Notes: generated by a model not told the origin, from the sequence alone. A stretch of DNA of 64,000 nt from HGM04593 sp045612305 (GCA_045612305.1 JAZKYU010000051.1:22914-86913), one strand, 5' to 3'. Counted from the stretch's first letter, positions 8,828-18,870 are shown. A program made the numbers and translations.

Positions 8828-9847
8828 ATGATAGAACAGATAAATTCACTGCTCGAAGAGATTAAAGGAACAACCGCCACCAACGCCGAGGAGCTTGAGG
8901 GGTTGCGCTTGAAATATTTGAGCAAAAAAGGTTTGCTTAACAGCCTTATGGCGCAGTTCCGCGAGGTACCTGCCGAGCAAAAGAAAGAGGTTGGTATGAA
9001 GTTGAACGAGCTCAAGAATGCCGTTCAGGAGCACATCAACGCATTGAAAGAGGCCCTGGAGACAAGCGACGAGGAGCAATGCGAGATAGACCTCACACGC
9101 CCCTCATACCCTGCTACACTTGGTACACGTCACCCCTTGACTATAGTTAAAAACGAGATTGTGGATATTTTTGCACGCCTCGGTTTTTCTATCGCAAACG
9201 GCCCCGAGGTTGAGGACGACTGGCACGTGTTCTCGTCGATGAACTTTGCCGACGACCACCCCGCACGCGATATGCAGGACACCTTCTTCATAGAAGCACA
9301 CCCCGATATCATTCTGCGCACACACACCAGCAGCGTACAAAGCCGCGTGATGGAGACAAGCAAGCCCCCTATCCGCATTATAGCTCCCGGACGCGTTTAC
9401 CGCAACGAGGCTATAAGCTACCGTGCGCACTGTTTCTTCCACCAATTAGAAGGTTTGTACATCGACAAAAACGTGTCGTTTACCGACCTCAAGCAGGTGT
9501 TGTTGCTTTTTGCACAAGAGATGTTTGGAAAAGATACAAAGATACGCTTGCGCCCCTCGTACTTCCCCTTCACCGAGCCTAGCGCCGAGATGGACATAAG
9601 CTGTAACATCTGCGGTGGTAAGGGTTGCCCCTTCTGCAAGAACACCGGTTGGGTAGAAATTTTGGGTTGCGGTATGGTAGACCCCAATGTGCTCGAACTT
9701 TGCGGCATAGACAGCAAAGAGTATTCGGGTTACGCATTCGGTATGGGTATCGAGCGCATCACAAACCTCAAATACCAAGTAAAAGACTTGCGTCTCTTCA
9801 GCGAGAACGATGTTAGGTTCCTCAAGTTGTTCGAGAGCGCAAACTAA
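8828..9847 (+). CDS. pheS: Phenylalanyl-tRNA synthetase alpha subunit
   Basis: Catalytic subunit of the alpha2beta2 enzyme that charges tRNA-Phe. The 339 residues show the N-terminal coiled-coil tRNA-binding arm (about residues 1-85), then HPLTIVKNEIVDIFARLGF, the class II motif 2 APGRVYRNE, a cysteine-rich insert CNICGGKGCPFC and class II motif 3 near FGMGIERITNLKY. pheT is not adjacent, which is usual in Bacteroidota. A hairpin terminator follows directly. Confidence 0.97.
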   Translation: MIEQINSLLEEIKGTTATNAEELEGLRLKYLSKKGLLNSLMAQFREVPAEQKKEVGMKLNELKNAVQEHINALKEALETSDEEQCEIDLTRPSYPATLGTRHPLTIVKNEIVDIFARLGFSIANGPEVEDDWHVFSSMNFADDHPARDMQDTFFIEAHPDIILRTHTSSVQSRVMETSKPPIRIIAPGRVYRNEAISYRAHCFFHQLEGLYIDKNVSFTDLKQVLLLFAQEMFGKDTKIRLRPSYFPFTEPSAEMDISCNICGGKGCPFCKNTGWVEILGCGMVDPNVLELCGIDSKEYSGYAFGMGIERITNLKYQVKDLRLFSENDVRFLKLFESAN

Positions 9848-9864
9848 TAAAGAGAAAAAGAGTA

Positions 9865-9900
9865 AAAGTCGGCAATCGAGCATCGGTCGCCGGCTTTTTT
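9865..9900 (+). terminator. Intrinsic terminator after pheS
   Basis: Nine-base stem AAAGTCGGC / GCCGGCTTT (one G-T pair) followed directly by a run of T. Confidence 0.85.
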
Positions 9901-9926
9901 ACCAAATAAACACCTAATATATATTT

Positions 9927-10427
9927 ATGAGCACTACTATTCATCTTGTACGCCACGGCGAAACCGAAGAGAACGCACAAGGCTTGTTCCAAGGACAAAC
10001 ACCCGGACATCTGTCGGCAAAAGGAAAAGAGGAGGCTGCATCGTTGCGCCCCAGGCTTGCCGGTATGACGTTCGACGTCGTGCTGTGTAGCGACCTGCAG
10101 CGCTGCCTAGACACAGCAGCTATAGCCCTCGAGGGTATCGACTGCACGCTCATAAAAGAGCCTTTGTTGCGCGAGCGCGACTTGGGCAACCTCGCAGGCA
10201 CTCCCATAAAAGGCGCCGTGCTCAACGAGACCGTGGAGACCGAGGATGCTATGAAAGAGAGAATACACCTTTTCATAGAGAAGGTGAAAGCAACATACCC
10301 TGGCAAGAGAGTGCTCGCCTTCAGTCACGGGTTTTTATGCCGCATTATGCAGGCCGAGATTGAGGGGGTTACACACCGCGATGTAACGCTCATGGGCAAC
10401 TGCGAGATAAGAACTTTTGTTGTATAA
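9927..10427 (+). CDS. Histidine phosphatase family protein (phosphoglycerate mutase-like)
   Basis: A 166-residue cytoplasmic protein of the histidine phosphatase superfamily. The catalytic motif HLVRHGETEENAQG is at the N-terminus, CSDLQRCLDTA follows, ERDLGNLAG carries the acid residue region, and the second catalytic His is in AFSHGFLCR. Substrate cannot be told from sequence; alpha-ribazole phosphatase and small sugar-phosphate phosphatases are the usual relatives, and no cobalamin genes are nearby. nth follows after six bases, so they are co-transcribed. Confidence 0.88.
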   Translation: MSTTIHLVRHGETEENAQGLFQGQTPGHLSAKGKEEAASLRPRLAGMTFDVVLCSDLQRCLDTAAIALEGIDCTLIKEPLLRERDLGNLAGTPIKGAVLNETVETEDAMKERIHLFIEKVKATYPGKRVLAFSHGFLCRIMQAEIEGVTHRDVTLMGNCEIRTFVV

Positions 10428-10433
10428 GCAAAG

Positions 10434-11084
10434 ATGAAAACGGCCGAACGATACAGGCTTATGGTTGAGTATTTCGAAAAAGCTATGCCCATAGCCGAAA
10501 CAGAGCTCAACTACACCACCCCTTTTGAGTTGTTGGTAGCCGTGATACTTTCGGCACAGTGCACCGACAAGAGGGTAAATATGGTGACACCCGATCTTTT
10601 CGCCCGCTACGACACACCCCAGGAGATGGCCGCCGCTCACCCCGACGAGGTTTTCAACTATATTAAAAGCATATCCTACCCCAACAACAAGGCCAAGCAC
10701 CTTGTGGGCATGGCACAGAAACTTTGCAGCGACTTTGGGGGCGAGGTGCCCGACACGCTCGAGGAGCTCGTGACGCTACCGGGTGTGGGGCGCAAAACAG
10801 CAAACGTTATTCAGGCCGTAGTTTTCGATAAATCGGCGATGCCTGTAGACACGCACGTCTTCCGCGTGAGCCACAGGATAGGGCTTGTCCCCAAGCGATG
10901 CACCACGCCCTACAGCGTAGAAAAAGAGCTTGTAAAAAACCTGCCTGCGAAGCTTTTGCCCAAGGCGCATCACTGGCTCATATTGCACGGCAGATATACC
11001 TGCAAAGCCCGCACACCCGAGTGCCACAACTGCGGACTGCGAGATTTTTGCAAAGAGCAGGGAAAAACCAACCAAAAAAAGTAA
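10434..11084 (+). CDS. nth: Endonuclease III, DNA glycosylase/AP lyase
   Basis: Removes oxidised pyrimidines and cleaves abasic sites. The 216-residue protein has the helix-hairpin-helix LPGVGRKTANVI with the catalytic Lys, the catalytic Asp in MPVDTHVFRVSHRIGL, and the C-terminal [4Fe-4S] loop CKARTPECHNCGLRDFC (C-x6-C-x2-C-x5-C). Length is normal. It follows the histidine phosphatase by six bases. Confidence 0.96.
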   Translation: MKTAERYRLMVEYFEKAMPIAETELNYTTPFELLVAVILSAQCTDKRVNMVTPDLFARYDTPQEMAAAHPDEVFNYIKSISYPNNKAKHLVGMAQKLCSDFGGEVPDTLEELVTLPGVGRKTANVIQAVVFDKSAMPVDTHVFRVSHRIGLVPKRCTTPYSVEKELVKNLPAKLLPKAHHWLILHGRYTCKARTPECHNCGLRDFCKEQGKTNQKK

Positions 11085-11123
11085 AATTTCACAAAAGATT
11101 GCACTTATTTTTATTTAAAACAT

Positions 11124-11131
11124 TATATTTG
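11124..11131 (+). promoter_or_regulatory. -7 box of the pgk promoter
   Basis: TATATTTG fits TAnnTTTG; a TTG lies 22 bases upstream at 11099-11101 as a possible -33 element. The pgk ATG is 77 bases downstream. Confidence 0.6.
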
Positions 11132-11207
11132 CAAGAGCATGGCGCTGTGTGCGCCACAAGAGTTAAAGGAAACATCAATACTAATTTATATTTAAAATCG
11201 AACAACT

Positions 11208-12458
11208 ATGACAATTGACAATTTCAAGTTTGCCGGTAAAAAGGCAATCGTTCGCGTAGACTTCAACGTTCCCTTGAACGAAGAGGGCAAAATCACAGAC
11301 GACACCCGCATCAGAGGTGCTCTCCCCACACTTAAGAAAGTTTTGGCCGATGGCGGCGCGCTCATCATCATGTCACACATGGGTAAACCCAAAGGCAAGG
11401 TGAACGCAAAATACTCTTTGAGCCAGATTGTTGATGCTGTATCGGAGAAGTTGGGCGTTGCTGTTCAGTTTGCTCCCGACTGCGCAAAAGCAGCCGAGGC
11501 TGCTGCAGCTTTGAAGGCTGGCGAGGTGCTTATGCTCGAAAACCTTCGTTTCTATCCCGAAGAGGAGGGCAAGCCCGTTGGTATCGACAAAGAGGATCCC
11601 GCATACAACGATGCAAAGAAAGCTATGAAAGAGTCACAGAAAGAGTTCTCAAAGACTCTCGCTTCATATGCCGACTGCTACATCAACGACGCTTTCGGTA
11701 CAGCACACCGTCGACACGCTTCTACAGCTGTTATCACCGACTACTTTGACGCAGACAACAAGATGCTCGGTTACTTGATGGAGAAAGAGGTTCAAGCTGT
11801 CGACAACATCCTCAAAGACATCAAACGCCCCTTCACAGCTATCATGGGTGGTTCAAAGGTTTCTACAAAGATTGGTATCATCGAAAACCTTATGGACAAG
11901 GTAGACAACCTCATCCTCTGTGGTGGTATGACATACACCTTCGCCAAAGCACAAGGCGGACAGATTGGCCGTTCTATCGTTGAGGACGACAAGCTCCAAC
12001 TCGCTCTCGACATCATGGAGCAGGCTAAAGCAAAGGGTGTAAACCTTGTACTTGCAACAGACTGCGTTGCAGCCGATGACTTCTCTAACGAGGCTAACTC
12101 ACAGGTTGTTCCCGTAAACGCAATCCCCGAGGGTTGGGAAGGCTTGGATGCAGGTCCCGAGGCTCGCAAAGCTTTTGCAGCTGCTATCGAGGATGCAAAA
12201 ACTATCCTTTGGAACGGCCCCGCAGGCGTGTTCGAGTTTGACAACTTCACAGGCGGCTCACTCGCTATCGCCGAGGCTATCGCAAAAGCAACAGCAAACG
12301 GTGCTTTCTCACTCGTAGGTGGTGGCGACTCTGTGGCTTGCGTTAACAAGTTCAACATGGCCGACAAGGTATCTTACATCTCAACAGGTGGTGGTGCTCT
12401 TCTTGAGGCTATCGAGGGTAAAGTTCTCCCCGGCGTTGCAGCTATCAAAGGTGAATAA
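11208..12458 (+). CDS. pgk: Phosphoglycerate kinase
   Basis: Glycolytic and gluconeogenic enzyme interconverting 1,3-bisphosphoglycerate and 3-phosphoglycerate with ADP/ATP. The 416 residues begin with the signature VRVDFNVPLNEEGKITDDTR and include SHMGKPKG, LENLRFYPEEEGKP, FGTAHRRHAS, FTAIMGGSKVSTKIG and the C-terminal nucleotide site LVGGGDS. It is single-copy here and closed by the hairpin at 12483-12512. Its codon use looks more regular than its neighbours', as expected for a highly expressed gene; this is an impression, not a count. Confidence 0.98.
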   Translation: MTIDNFKFAGKKAIVRVDFNVPLNEEGKITDDTRIRGALPTLKKVLADGGALIIMSHMGKPKGKVNAKYSLSQIVDAVSEKLGVAVQFAPDCAKAAEAAAALKAGEVLMLENLRFYPEEEGKPVGIDKEDPAYNDAKKAMKESQKEFSKTLASYADCYINDAFGTAHRRHASTAVITDYFDADNKMLGYLMEKEVQAVDNILKDIKRPFTAIMGGSKVSTKIGIIENLMDKVDNLILCGGMTYTFAKAQGGQIGRSIVEDDKLQLALDIMEQAKAKGVNLVLATDCVAADDFSNEANSQVVPVNAIPEGWEGLDAGPEARKAFAAAIEDAKTILWNGPAGVFEFDNFTGGSLAIAEAIAKATANGAFSLVGGGDSVACVNKFNMADKVSYISTGGGALLEAIEGKVLPGVAAIKGE

Positions 12459-12482
12459 TTAACACCCTTAATATAATTTATC

Positions 12483-12512
12483 ATAAACAGCGTGGGCAGC
12501 CGCGCTGTTTAT
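12483..12512 (+). terminator. Hairpin terminator after pgk
   Basis: Ten-base perfect inverted repeat ATAAACAGCG / CGCTGTTTAT, 25 bases after pgk. A GTG at 12492 that opens the next reading frame lies inside this stem and is therefore an unlikely start. Confidence 0.7.
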
Positions 12513-12527
12513 GTTTATAAAAAGGCT

Positions 12528-14714
12528 ATGGAAGAGAGACGCATAAAAGAGATAAGAGAAAAAACAGTAGCACTACTTGCCGAAGAAAGGCTCAAGGAAG
12601 CTATCGCCACCCTATCGACCGACATCGACGAGTTGCAAGAGTGGGCGCTACGCACACGCTTTACACAGATGAAGAGTGCCTACGACTATCTCTTAGAATA
12701 TATGCGTGGTGGCACCCCCGACCCAGGCCGAGAGAGTATGCACAACACCCTTATGGGAGAGTGTTACATGCTCAACGACCAAATAGCTCTCACCCGCAAA
12801 GCCGAAAATCGAGCCACATACACCAAAACAATATCTATAGAAGAGCTACCCCTGCTGCACACCCGCCTGCGCGAGACCTGCGCCAACATTAAAATTACAA
12901 ATATGTTGCCACAAAGCGAGTGCGAGAAGGTAAAAAAGGAGCTTGTAGAAGAGTATGAGGCCGTTATGGAGAAAATATTCTTTGCCATAACACACAGCAT
13001 CGCTTGGAATAAAAGCAACGCTGAACATATTTTAGCAATAATCGACGACGAGGAGATAGCCACAAGCGACAAAGCAATAATAACAAGTGCCATCACCCTC
13101 TCTTTGATAAATTGTTTCGAGCCCGCAAAGGCTGTAGCTCTCGTCAAGATAGCGATAAAGGAAGAGAGCACAACCATAGCAACAAGAGCTATAACAGGCT
13201 GCATCATAGGTATATTGCTACACGACGAGCGCATTGCATACTACCCTGAAGTTGTAGCAGCCATAGAGGCGTTGCACACCAACCCCCACATAGCAAAACA
13301 GATAGCAACCATACAAATTCAGTTGCTGCGTTGTCGCGAGACTCAAAAGATAGACCGCAAGATGCGCGAAGAGATTATTCCAGCTATGATGAAAAACCCA
13401 CACATAGGCGACAAGATGGGTATAGACATTATGCGGGAGATTGAGCAAGACGACGACAAAAACCCCGAGTGGAAAGAGTGGGTAGACAAAGATGAGATTA
13501 AAGAAAAGCTCGAAGAGATGACACAGTGGCAATTTGAAGGAGCCGATGTGTATATGAGCACTTTCTCACAACTAAAGAATTATCCCTTCTTCAAGCAGAC
13601 AAGAAACTGGTTTCGCCCCTTCGACATAAACGACCTTGATATGTTCGACATAAGCCCCACAGAGGGAGGCATAAAAAAGACCCTTCTCTGGGCTATATGT
13701 TCATCGCGTTTCTTCTGCAACAGCGACAAATTTTCTTTCCTCTTCACGGTGAAACAGTTGCCCGAAAGCCAACGCGGCATGCTCATGCAACAGTTGGGTG
13801 GCGACGAGGAGATGAAAGAGCAGATGCCCGACACCATAGCCAAGAGCGAAACAGAAAAAAGAAGCGAGATAGAGAGCAACCAATATATACAGGACCTCTA
13901 CCGTTTCTTCAAGCTATCGCCTATGCGCAGGGAGTATATCGACCCCTTTACACAACCGCTTAACTTACTCGAGAGTGCCTCCCTAAAAAACTCCATAGAA
14001 GATGCCGAGAGCGTTTTAAGAGTATTCAGCTACCTTATAAACAAAGGTTATTACGACGAGGCGGTGAACGTGGGGCACATATATGAAAAGATGGCAAAGT
14101 GCGACGCACAGTTTTACCAGGAGATGGGTTACTGCCTGCAAAAGGAGAAGCAACACTATGCTGCTATAGACTACTACACACGCGCTGATATAATTAAGCC
14201 CGACACGCTGTGGACACTTATGCACATTGCGCAATGTTACCGCCTTGCCGGAGATTGCGACAAGGCTATAGGTTACTATATTCTGGCCGAAGATATTGCT
14301 CCCGATAATATATCGCTCTTGCGACAGATGGGCGAGTGCTTTGCATCGCTCAAGCAGTACGACGAGGCCTTTGCACGTCTCTTCAAAGTGGAATATTTAA
14401 AGCCCGGAACCATAAAAACCTTGCGAGGCATAGCGTGGTGTTCGTTCCTCACAGGCAAATATGAGCAGGCTCGCAGCTACTACAAAAAAATAACCGCACA
14501 CGAAAAAGCCACATATACCGACTTCTTAAACGCAGCACACACAGAGTGGATGAGCCACGAGAACAGCACTGCGGTGGAGCTCTACAAAAAGGCCAAAGAG
14601 CTGTGCAACAACGACGAGCTCTTTTTCTCGCAGTTTACCAAAGATTGCGATATTCTGCAACAGCATGGTGCAACCAAAAACGAGTGTACCCTCTTGCGCG
14701 ACCTCATAGCATAA
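12528..14714 (+). CDS. Tetratricopeptide-repeat protein of unknown function
   Basis: A 728-residue protein with no signal peptide. The first 430 residues are charged and helical, without a family I recognise. The C-terminal third (about 530-690) has consecutive TPR units, for example YAAIDYYTRADIIKPDTLWT, CDKAIGYYILAEDIAPDN, YDEAFARLFKVEYLKP and YEQARSYYKKI. TPRs act as protein-binding scaffolds. I chose the ATG at 12528 because the upstream GTG lies in the pgk terminator. The gene stands alone between pgk and the transporter, so context gives no function; related proteins are widespread in Bacteroidales. Confidence 0.8.
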   Translation: MEERRIKEIREKTVALLAEERLKEAIATLSTDIDELQEWALRTRFTQMKSAYDYLLEYMRGGTPDPGRESMHNTLMGECYMLNDQIALTRKAENRATYTKTISIEELPLLHTRLRETCANIKITNMLPQSECEKVKKELVEEYEAVMEKIFFAITHSIAWNKSNAEHILAIIDDEEIATSDKAIITSAITLSLINCFEPAKAVALVKIAIKEESTTIATRAITGCIIGILLHDERIAYYPEVVAAIEALHTNPHIAKQIATIQIQLLRCRETQKIDRKMREEIIPAMMKNPHIGDKMGIDIMREIEQDDDKNPEWKEWVDKDEIKEKLEEMTQWQFEGADVYMSTFSQLKNYPFFKQTRNWFRPFDINDLDMFDISPTEGGIKKTLLWAICSSRFFCNSDKFSFLFTVKQLPESQRGMLMQQLGGDEEMKEQMPDTIAKSETEKRSEIESNQYIQDLYRFFKLSPMRREYIDPFTQPLNLLESASLKNSIEDAESVLRVFSYLINKGYYDEAVNVGHIYEKMAKCDAQFYQEMGYCLQKEKQHYAAIDYYTRADIIKPDTLWTLMHIAQCYRLAGDCDKAIGYYILAEDIAPDNISLLRQMGECFASLKQYDEAFARLFKVEYLKPGTIKTLRGIAWCSFLTGKYEQARSYYKKITAHEKATYTDFLNAAHTEWMSHENSTAVELYKKAKELCNNDELFFSQFTKDCDILQQHGATKNECTLLRDLIA

Positions 14715-14790
14715 GGCCGAGTAAATACTTTTTCATAATTTAAACATTTACCCCCACGCGGGTGTTATCCTTTGCATAAAAACTTATTTT

Positions 14791-16506
14791 ATGAATTGGA
14801 TAACAGAACTTTTGCGCTCGCACCCCGAGATTGCTATCTACCTTACCATAGCCCTTGGTTTTATTATTGCAAAAATACGCATTAAAGGCTTCAGCCTCGG
14901 CACCGTGTCGAGTGTGCTGCTTTCCGGCGTAATTATAGGGCAGCTACACATACCCATAGGCAGCACTTTGAAGCCCGTCGCCTTCCTTATGTTTCTCTTT
15001 GCTATAGGTTACAAAGTGGGGCCACAGTTTTTTGGAGGGCTAAAAAAAGAGGGGTTGCCACAGGTGCTTTTTGCGGTTACGATGTCTTTGTTCATACTCC
15101 TCTCCACCTGGGTTGTTGCAACTATTATGGGCTACGGCCCCGGAGAAGGTGCAGGCTTGCTAGCCGGCTCGCAAACTATAAGTGCCGTGATAGGTGTAGC
15201 CGAGGATACCATAAAGGAGCTTGGGTTGAGCCCTGCCGAAAGGGAGAAGATGACAAATATTATACCCGTAGCTTATGCTGTTACATATATTTTTGGCACA
15301 GCGGGCTCGGCTTGGATTATTGCAAGGATAGGGCCACGCCTTCTTGGGGGCTTCGACAAGGTGAGAAAGGCGTGCCAGGAACTGGAGAAAAGTATGGGAA
15401 GCAACGACAGCAACAAGCCCGACTTTGTTGAGGCAAAAAGAGAGGTCATCTTCAGGGCCTACAAGATAGAAAACAGTTGGTTTCGGGGAGGGCGCAGCGT
15501 GGGCGAGCTTGAACGCTTTTTTGAAAGACAGGGCAAGCGGTTGTTTGTTGAGCGCATAAGAAAAGATTGGAGAATAACCGACAACATCGGGGCTAATATG
15601 AGCTTGAACATAGGCGACGAGATTGTTCTCTGCGGACGAAGGGAGTATGTTATAGGCGAGGAGAGCTGGATAGGTTGCGAGGTTGACGACGATGCTATAC
15701 TGGAGTTTCCCGTGCTTGTAACAAAGACAAGAGTTGCAGGAAAGAGCAGAAAACGCGCTTGCTCCTTTAACGGGAAAAGCGTCAGAGAGCTGCGTGCGCA
15801 ACCTTTTATGCACGGGGTGAGCATACAGAGGATACTTCGTATGGGTATTGAGATACCGGTCTTCCCGGCAACGAAGCTAAATTGTGGCGATGTGTTAGAA
15901 CTCGTAGGCAAGAAGTTCGAGGTGGAGCCCGCAGCCAAAGAGATAGGTTACCCGGCTCTTGCAAGCGACACTACCGATGTTGTGTTCTTTGCGGTAGGCG
16001 TGTTGTTGGGAGCTGTTTTAGGCAGCCTCACACTGCACATAGGCGGAGTACCATTGAGTTTAAGCAGCAGCGGTGGCGTTCTCATCGCGGGTTTGGTGTT
16101 TGGTTGGTGGCGTTCTCACCACCCTACTATGGGTGCAATTCCCGATGGTGCTTTGTGGATATTCAACAACTTGGGACTTAATATTTTTATCGCGGTTGTA
16201 GGCTTAACGGCCGGCCCTGGATTTATAGCCGGCTTAAAAGAGATAGGGCTCTCACTCTTTATCGCAGGAGTTTTTGCAACATCGCTTCCCTTGCTCTTTG
16301 GCATCTACACCGCTGTTCACCTGTTTAAGTTTCACCCGGCTATCGCCTTGGGCTGCTGCGCCGGCACACGCACAACAACTGCGGCTATAGGAGCGATGCA
16401 AGAGTCTCTTGGCAGCGACACGCCTGCTCTGGGATATACCATAACTTATGCAGTGGGCAACACGTTGCTCATCTTGTGGGGAGTATTTATAGTACTCCTG
16501 CTATAA
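14791..16506 (+). CDS. AspT/YidE-type transporter with central RCK_C (TrkA-C) domains
   Basis: A 571-residue inner-membrane protein built of two hydrophobic halves, each about five segments, around a soluble centre. The first half has LTIALGFIIAKIRIKGFSLG and FLMFLFAIGYKVGPQFF; the second repeats the pattern with FIAVVGLTAGPGFIAGL and GCCAGTRTTTAAIGAM. This duplicated module is the aspartate-alanine exchanger family. The soluble part (about residues 210-390) has two RCK_C-like stretches, suggesting ligand gating. Substrate is unknown; aspartate:alanine exchange or dicarboxylate transport are candidates, and malic enzyme lies convergent next door. Confidence 0.85.
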   Translation: MNWITELLRSHPEIAIYLTIALGFIIAKIRIKGFSLGTVSSVLLSGVIIGQLHIPIGSTLKPVAFLMFLFAIGYKVGPQFFGGLKKEGLPQVLFAVTMSLFILLSTWVVATIMGYGPGEGAGLLAGSQTISAVIGVAEDTIKELGLSPAEREKMTNIIPVAYAVTYIFGTAGSAWIIARIGPRLLGGFDKVRKACQELEKSMGSNDSNKPDFVEAKREVIFRAYKIENSWFRGGRSVGELERFFERQGKRLFVERIRKDWRITDNIGANMSLNIGDEIVLCGRREYVIGEESWIGCEVDDDAILEFPVLVTKTRVAGKSRKRACSFNGKSVRELRAQPFMHGVSIQRILRMGIEIPVFPATKLNCGDVLELVGKKFEVEPAAKEIGYPALASDTTDVVFFAVGVLLGAVLGSLTLHIGGVPLSLSSSGGVLIAGLVFGWWRSHHPTMGAIPDGALWIFNNLGLNIFIAVVGLTAGPGFIAGLKEIGLSLFIAGVFATSLPLLFGIYTAVHLFKFHPAIALGCCAGTRTTTAAIGAMQESLGSDTPALGYTITYAVGNTLLILWGVFIVLLL

Positions 16507-16512
16507 AAACCA

Positions 16513-16546
16513 CCGCAGGCGACCATAAATTTATGGTCGCCTGCGG
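16513..16546. terminator. Strong palindromic terminator between the transporter and maeB
   Basis: A 17-base perfect inverted repeat with arms starting CCGCAGGCGACCATAAA and no loop beyond the centre. Read on the minus strand it is followed by GGTTTTTATAG, so it best fits the end of maeB, but it sits between convergent genes and may serve both. Confidence 0.85.
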
Positions 16547-16571
16547 CTACTGTCTATAAATACTAGATTTC

Positions 16572-18851
16572 TTACTTTTTGTTATTTACTATAGCGTCGA
16601 TAGCCGCAACTGCTGTTACGTTCAAAATCTCTTGAACAGAGCTCTCGAAATCTATAAAGTGAATAGGCTTGTTAAGACCCATCTGCAAGGGACCGATAAT
16701 CTCGGTGTCGGGGCTCAACGCTTGCAAAAGTTTGTATGAGGAGTTTGCAGAGTTGAGGTTGGGGAAGATGAGTGTGTTAACATCAAGACCTTTGAGTTTG
16801 TTGAAGGGGTATTTATTGTCGCGCAACTCACGATTCATCGCAACGTTAACTTGCATCTCGCCATCTATCTTCCAGTCGGGATAGTCGTTGTGAAGTTTCT
16901 CCACAGCTTTCTGCACGTTCTCGGCGCTACCACCCTTGTCGGTACCAAAGTTTGAGTAAGAAACCATAGCCATAACCGGCTCGTGGTTGAAGAAGCGCAC
17001 GGTTTTTTCCATCAAACGAGCAACATCGACAAGTGTCTCGGTCTTGGGAGCACGGTTAATAAGAGTGTCGGCCACAAAGTATGTTCCCTTGTTAGAGTTG
17101 AGGATGTGCATTGTTGCAAAGTGGTTGTAACCGGGCTGCATACCGATAACCTCTTTTGCAACCTTTATGGTATTAGAGTATTTTGTGTACAAGCCTGTAA
17201 CAAAAGCGTCGGCATCACCGGTCTCCACCATCATCATACCAAAGTAGTTACGCTCGAACATTTTGTCGTTTGCCTCCTCAAATGTGTAACCCTTGCGCTG
17301 ACGTTTCTCGGCAAGAATGCGTGCGTAACGCTCGCGACGCTCAAGTTCGTTGGGGTGACGCAAGTTCACAACCTCTATACCTTCGAGGCTCAAGTCGAGT
17401 TCTTGTGCTAGCTTTGCAATAATTTCGTCGTTACCAAGCAAAATGGGCTGGCATATACCCTCCTCTTTTGCCTTAACAGCAGCCTTCATCATTGAGGGGT
17501 GAGCACCTTCGGCAAAAACTATGCGTTTTGTTTCGGTACGTGCCATCTCATATATCTGCTGTGTGAGCTTAGACTCGCGGCCCATAAACTCCAAGAGGTG
17601 CTCTTTGTATGCATCCCAGTCAGTTATGTTCTTGCGAGCCACGCCGCTCTCTATAGCAGCTTTTGCCACAGCGGTAGAAACCTCTACAAGCAAACGGGGG
17701 TCTACGGGTTTGGGTATAAAGTAGTCGCGACCAAATGTGAGGTGGTTTACGTGGTACACCTTGTTCACAATCTCGGGAACGGGCTGTTTTGCAAGGTCGG
17801 CAATTGCGCGCACAGCGGCCAGCTTCATCTCCTCGTTGATAGCCACGGCTGCTGTGTCGAGCGCACCACGGAAGATATAGGGGAAACCTATAACGTTGTT
17901 TATCTGGTTGGGATAGTCGGAACGGCCGGTACTCATCAACACATCGGGGCGGCTATCCATCGCGTCCTCATATGTAATTTCGGGCTCGGGGTTGGCAAGA
18001 GCAAAAACGATGGGGTCTTTTGCCATAGAGCGTACCATATCTTTCGACAACACGTTACCCTTTGAAAGACCAAGGAACACATCGGCATCTTTCACCGCCT
18101 CTCCGAGGGTGTGAATGTCGGTGCGTGTTGTAACAAACTCCATCTTCTCGGGGGTGAGGTTTGTACGCTCGGTGTTAATAACACCACGGCTGTCGAGCAT
18201 CACCACGTTCTCCTTTTTCACACCAAGAGCGATGTAGAGTTTTGTACAAGAGATAGCGGCAGCACCTGCGCCGTTTACTACAACTTTTACCTTTGATATA
18301 TCCTTGCCGTTTACCTCGAGAGCGTTCAAAAGACCTGCTGCCGAGATTATGGCTGTACCGTGCTGGTCGTCGTGCATCACTGGTATGTCGAGCTCCTCTT
18401 TCAAGCGGCGCTCAATTTCAAAACACTCGGGAGCCTTGATATCCTCGAGGTTGATACCACCAAAGGTGGGAGATATCGCTTTAACAGCCTCGATGAATTT
18501 GTCGGGGTCCGACTCGTCGACCTCGATATCAAAAACATCGATACCTGCATAAATCTTGAACAAAAGGCCTTTACCCTCCATAACGGGCTTGCCGCTCAAG
18601 GCGCCTATGTTTCCAAGACCAAGCACAGCTGTACCGTTTGATATTACAGCTACAAGGTTTCCTTTATCGGTATATCGGTATGCGTTCTGCGCATCTTTCT
18701 GAATTTCGAGACAGGGCTCTGCAACGCCGGGTGAGTAGGCCAAACAAAGGTCGGCTTGTGTAAAATAGGGTTTTGTAGGAACTACCTCTATTTTTCCGGG
18801 GCGTTTACCCTCGTGATAATTCAATGCATCTTCTTTACAAATCTTTGCCAT
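16572..18851 (-). CDS. maeB: NADP-dependent malic enzyme with C-terminal phosphotransacetylase-like domain
   Basis: Oxidatively decarboxylates malate to pyruvate. The 759 residues comprise an N-terminal malic enzyme half (about 1-430: AYSPGVAEPCLEIQ, TAVLGLGNIGALSGKPVMEG, DIPVMHDDQHGTAI, and the NAD(P) loop VVVNGAGAAAISC). A C-terminal half resembles phosphate acetyltransferase (about 430-759: RIVFAEGAHPSMMKAA, VEKTVRFFNHEPVMAM-like region). This fusion is the standard MaeB form; in known members the C-terminal part is regulatory (acetyl-CoA binding) rather than catalytic. The leader contains a perfect palindrome (18871-18884). Confidence 0.96.
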   Translation of the reverse strand: MAKICKEDALNYHEGKRPGKIEVVPTKPYFTQADLCLAYSPGVAEPCLEIQKDAQNAYRYTDKGNLVAVISNGTAVLGLGNIGALSGKPVMEGKGLLFKIYAGIDVFDIEVDESDPDKFIEAVKAISPTFGGINLEDIKAPECFEIERRLKEELDIPVMHDDQHGTAIISAAGLLNALEVNGKDISKVKVVVNGAGAAAISCTKLYIALGVKKENVVMLDSRGVINTERTNLTPEKMEFVTTRTDIHTLGEAVKDADVFLGLSKGNVLSKDMVRSMAKDPIVFALANPEPEITYEDAMDSRPDVLMSTGRSDYPNQINNVIGFPYIFRGALDTAAVAINEEMKLAAVRAIADLAKQPVPEIVNKVYHVNHLTFGRDYFIPKPVDPRLLVEVSTAVAKAAIESGVARKNITDWDAYKEHLLEFMGRESKLTQQIYEMARTETKRIVFAEGAHPSMMKAAVKAKEEGICQPILLGNDEIIAKLAQELDLSLEGIEVVNLRHPNELERRERYARILAEKRQRKGYTFEEANDKMFERNYFGMMMVETGDADAFVTGLYTKYSNTIKVAKEVIGMQPGYNHFATMHILNSNKGTYFVADTLINRAPKTETLVDVARLMEKTVRFFNHEPVMAMVSYSNFGTDKGGSAENVQKAVEKLHNDYPDWKIDGEMQVNVAMNRELRDNKYPFNKLKGLDVNTLIFPNLNSANSSYKLLQALSPDTEIIGPLQMGLNKPIHFIDFESSVQEILNVTAVAAIDAIVNNKK

Positions 18852-18870
18852 ATTGTTTTCTGTTGCTTCG

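Noticed and set aside
12492..12527. GTG start for the TPR protein
   Set aside because: The codon lies in the stem of the pgk terminator hairpin; the ATG at 12528 gives a normal start.
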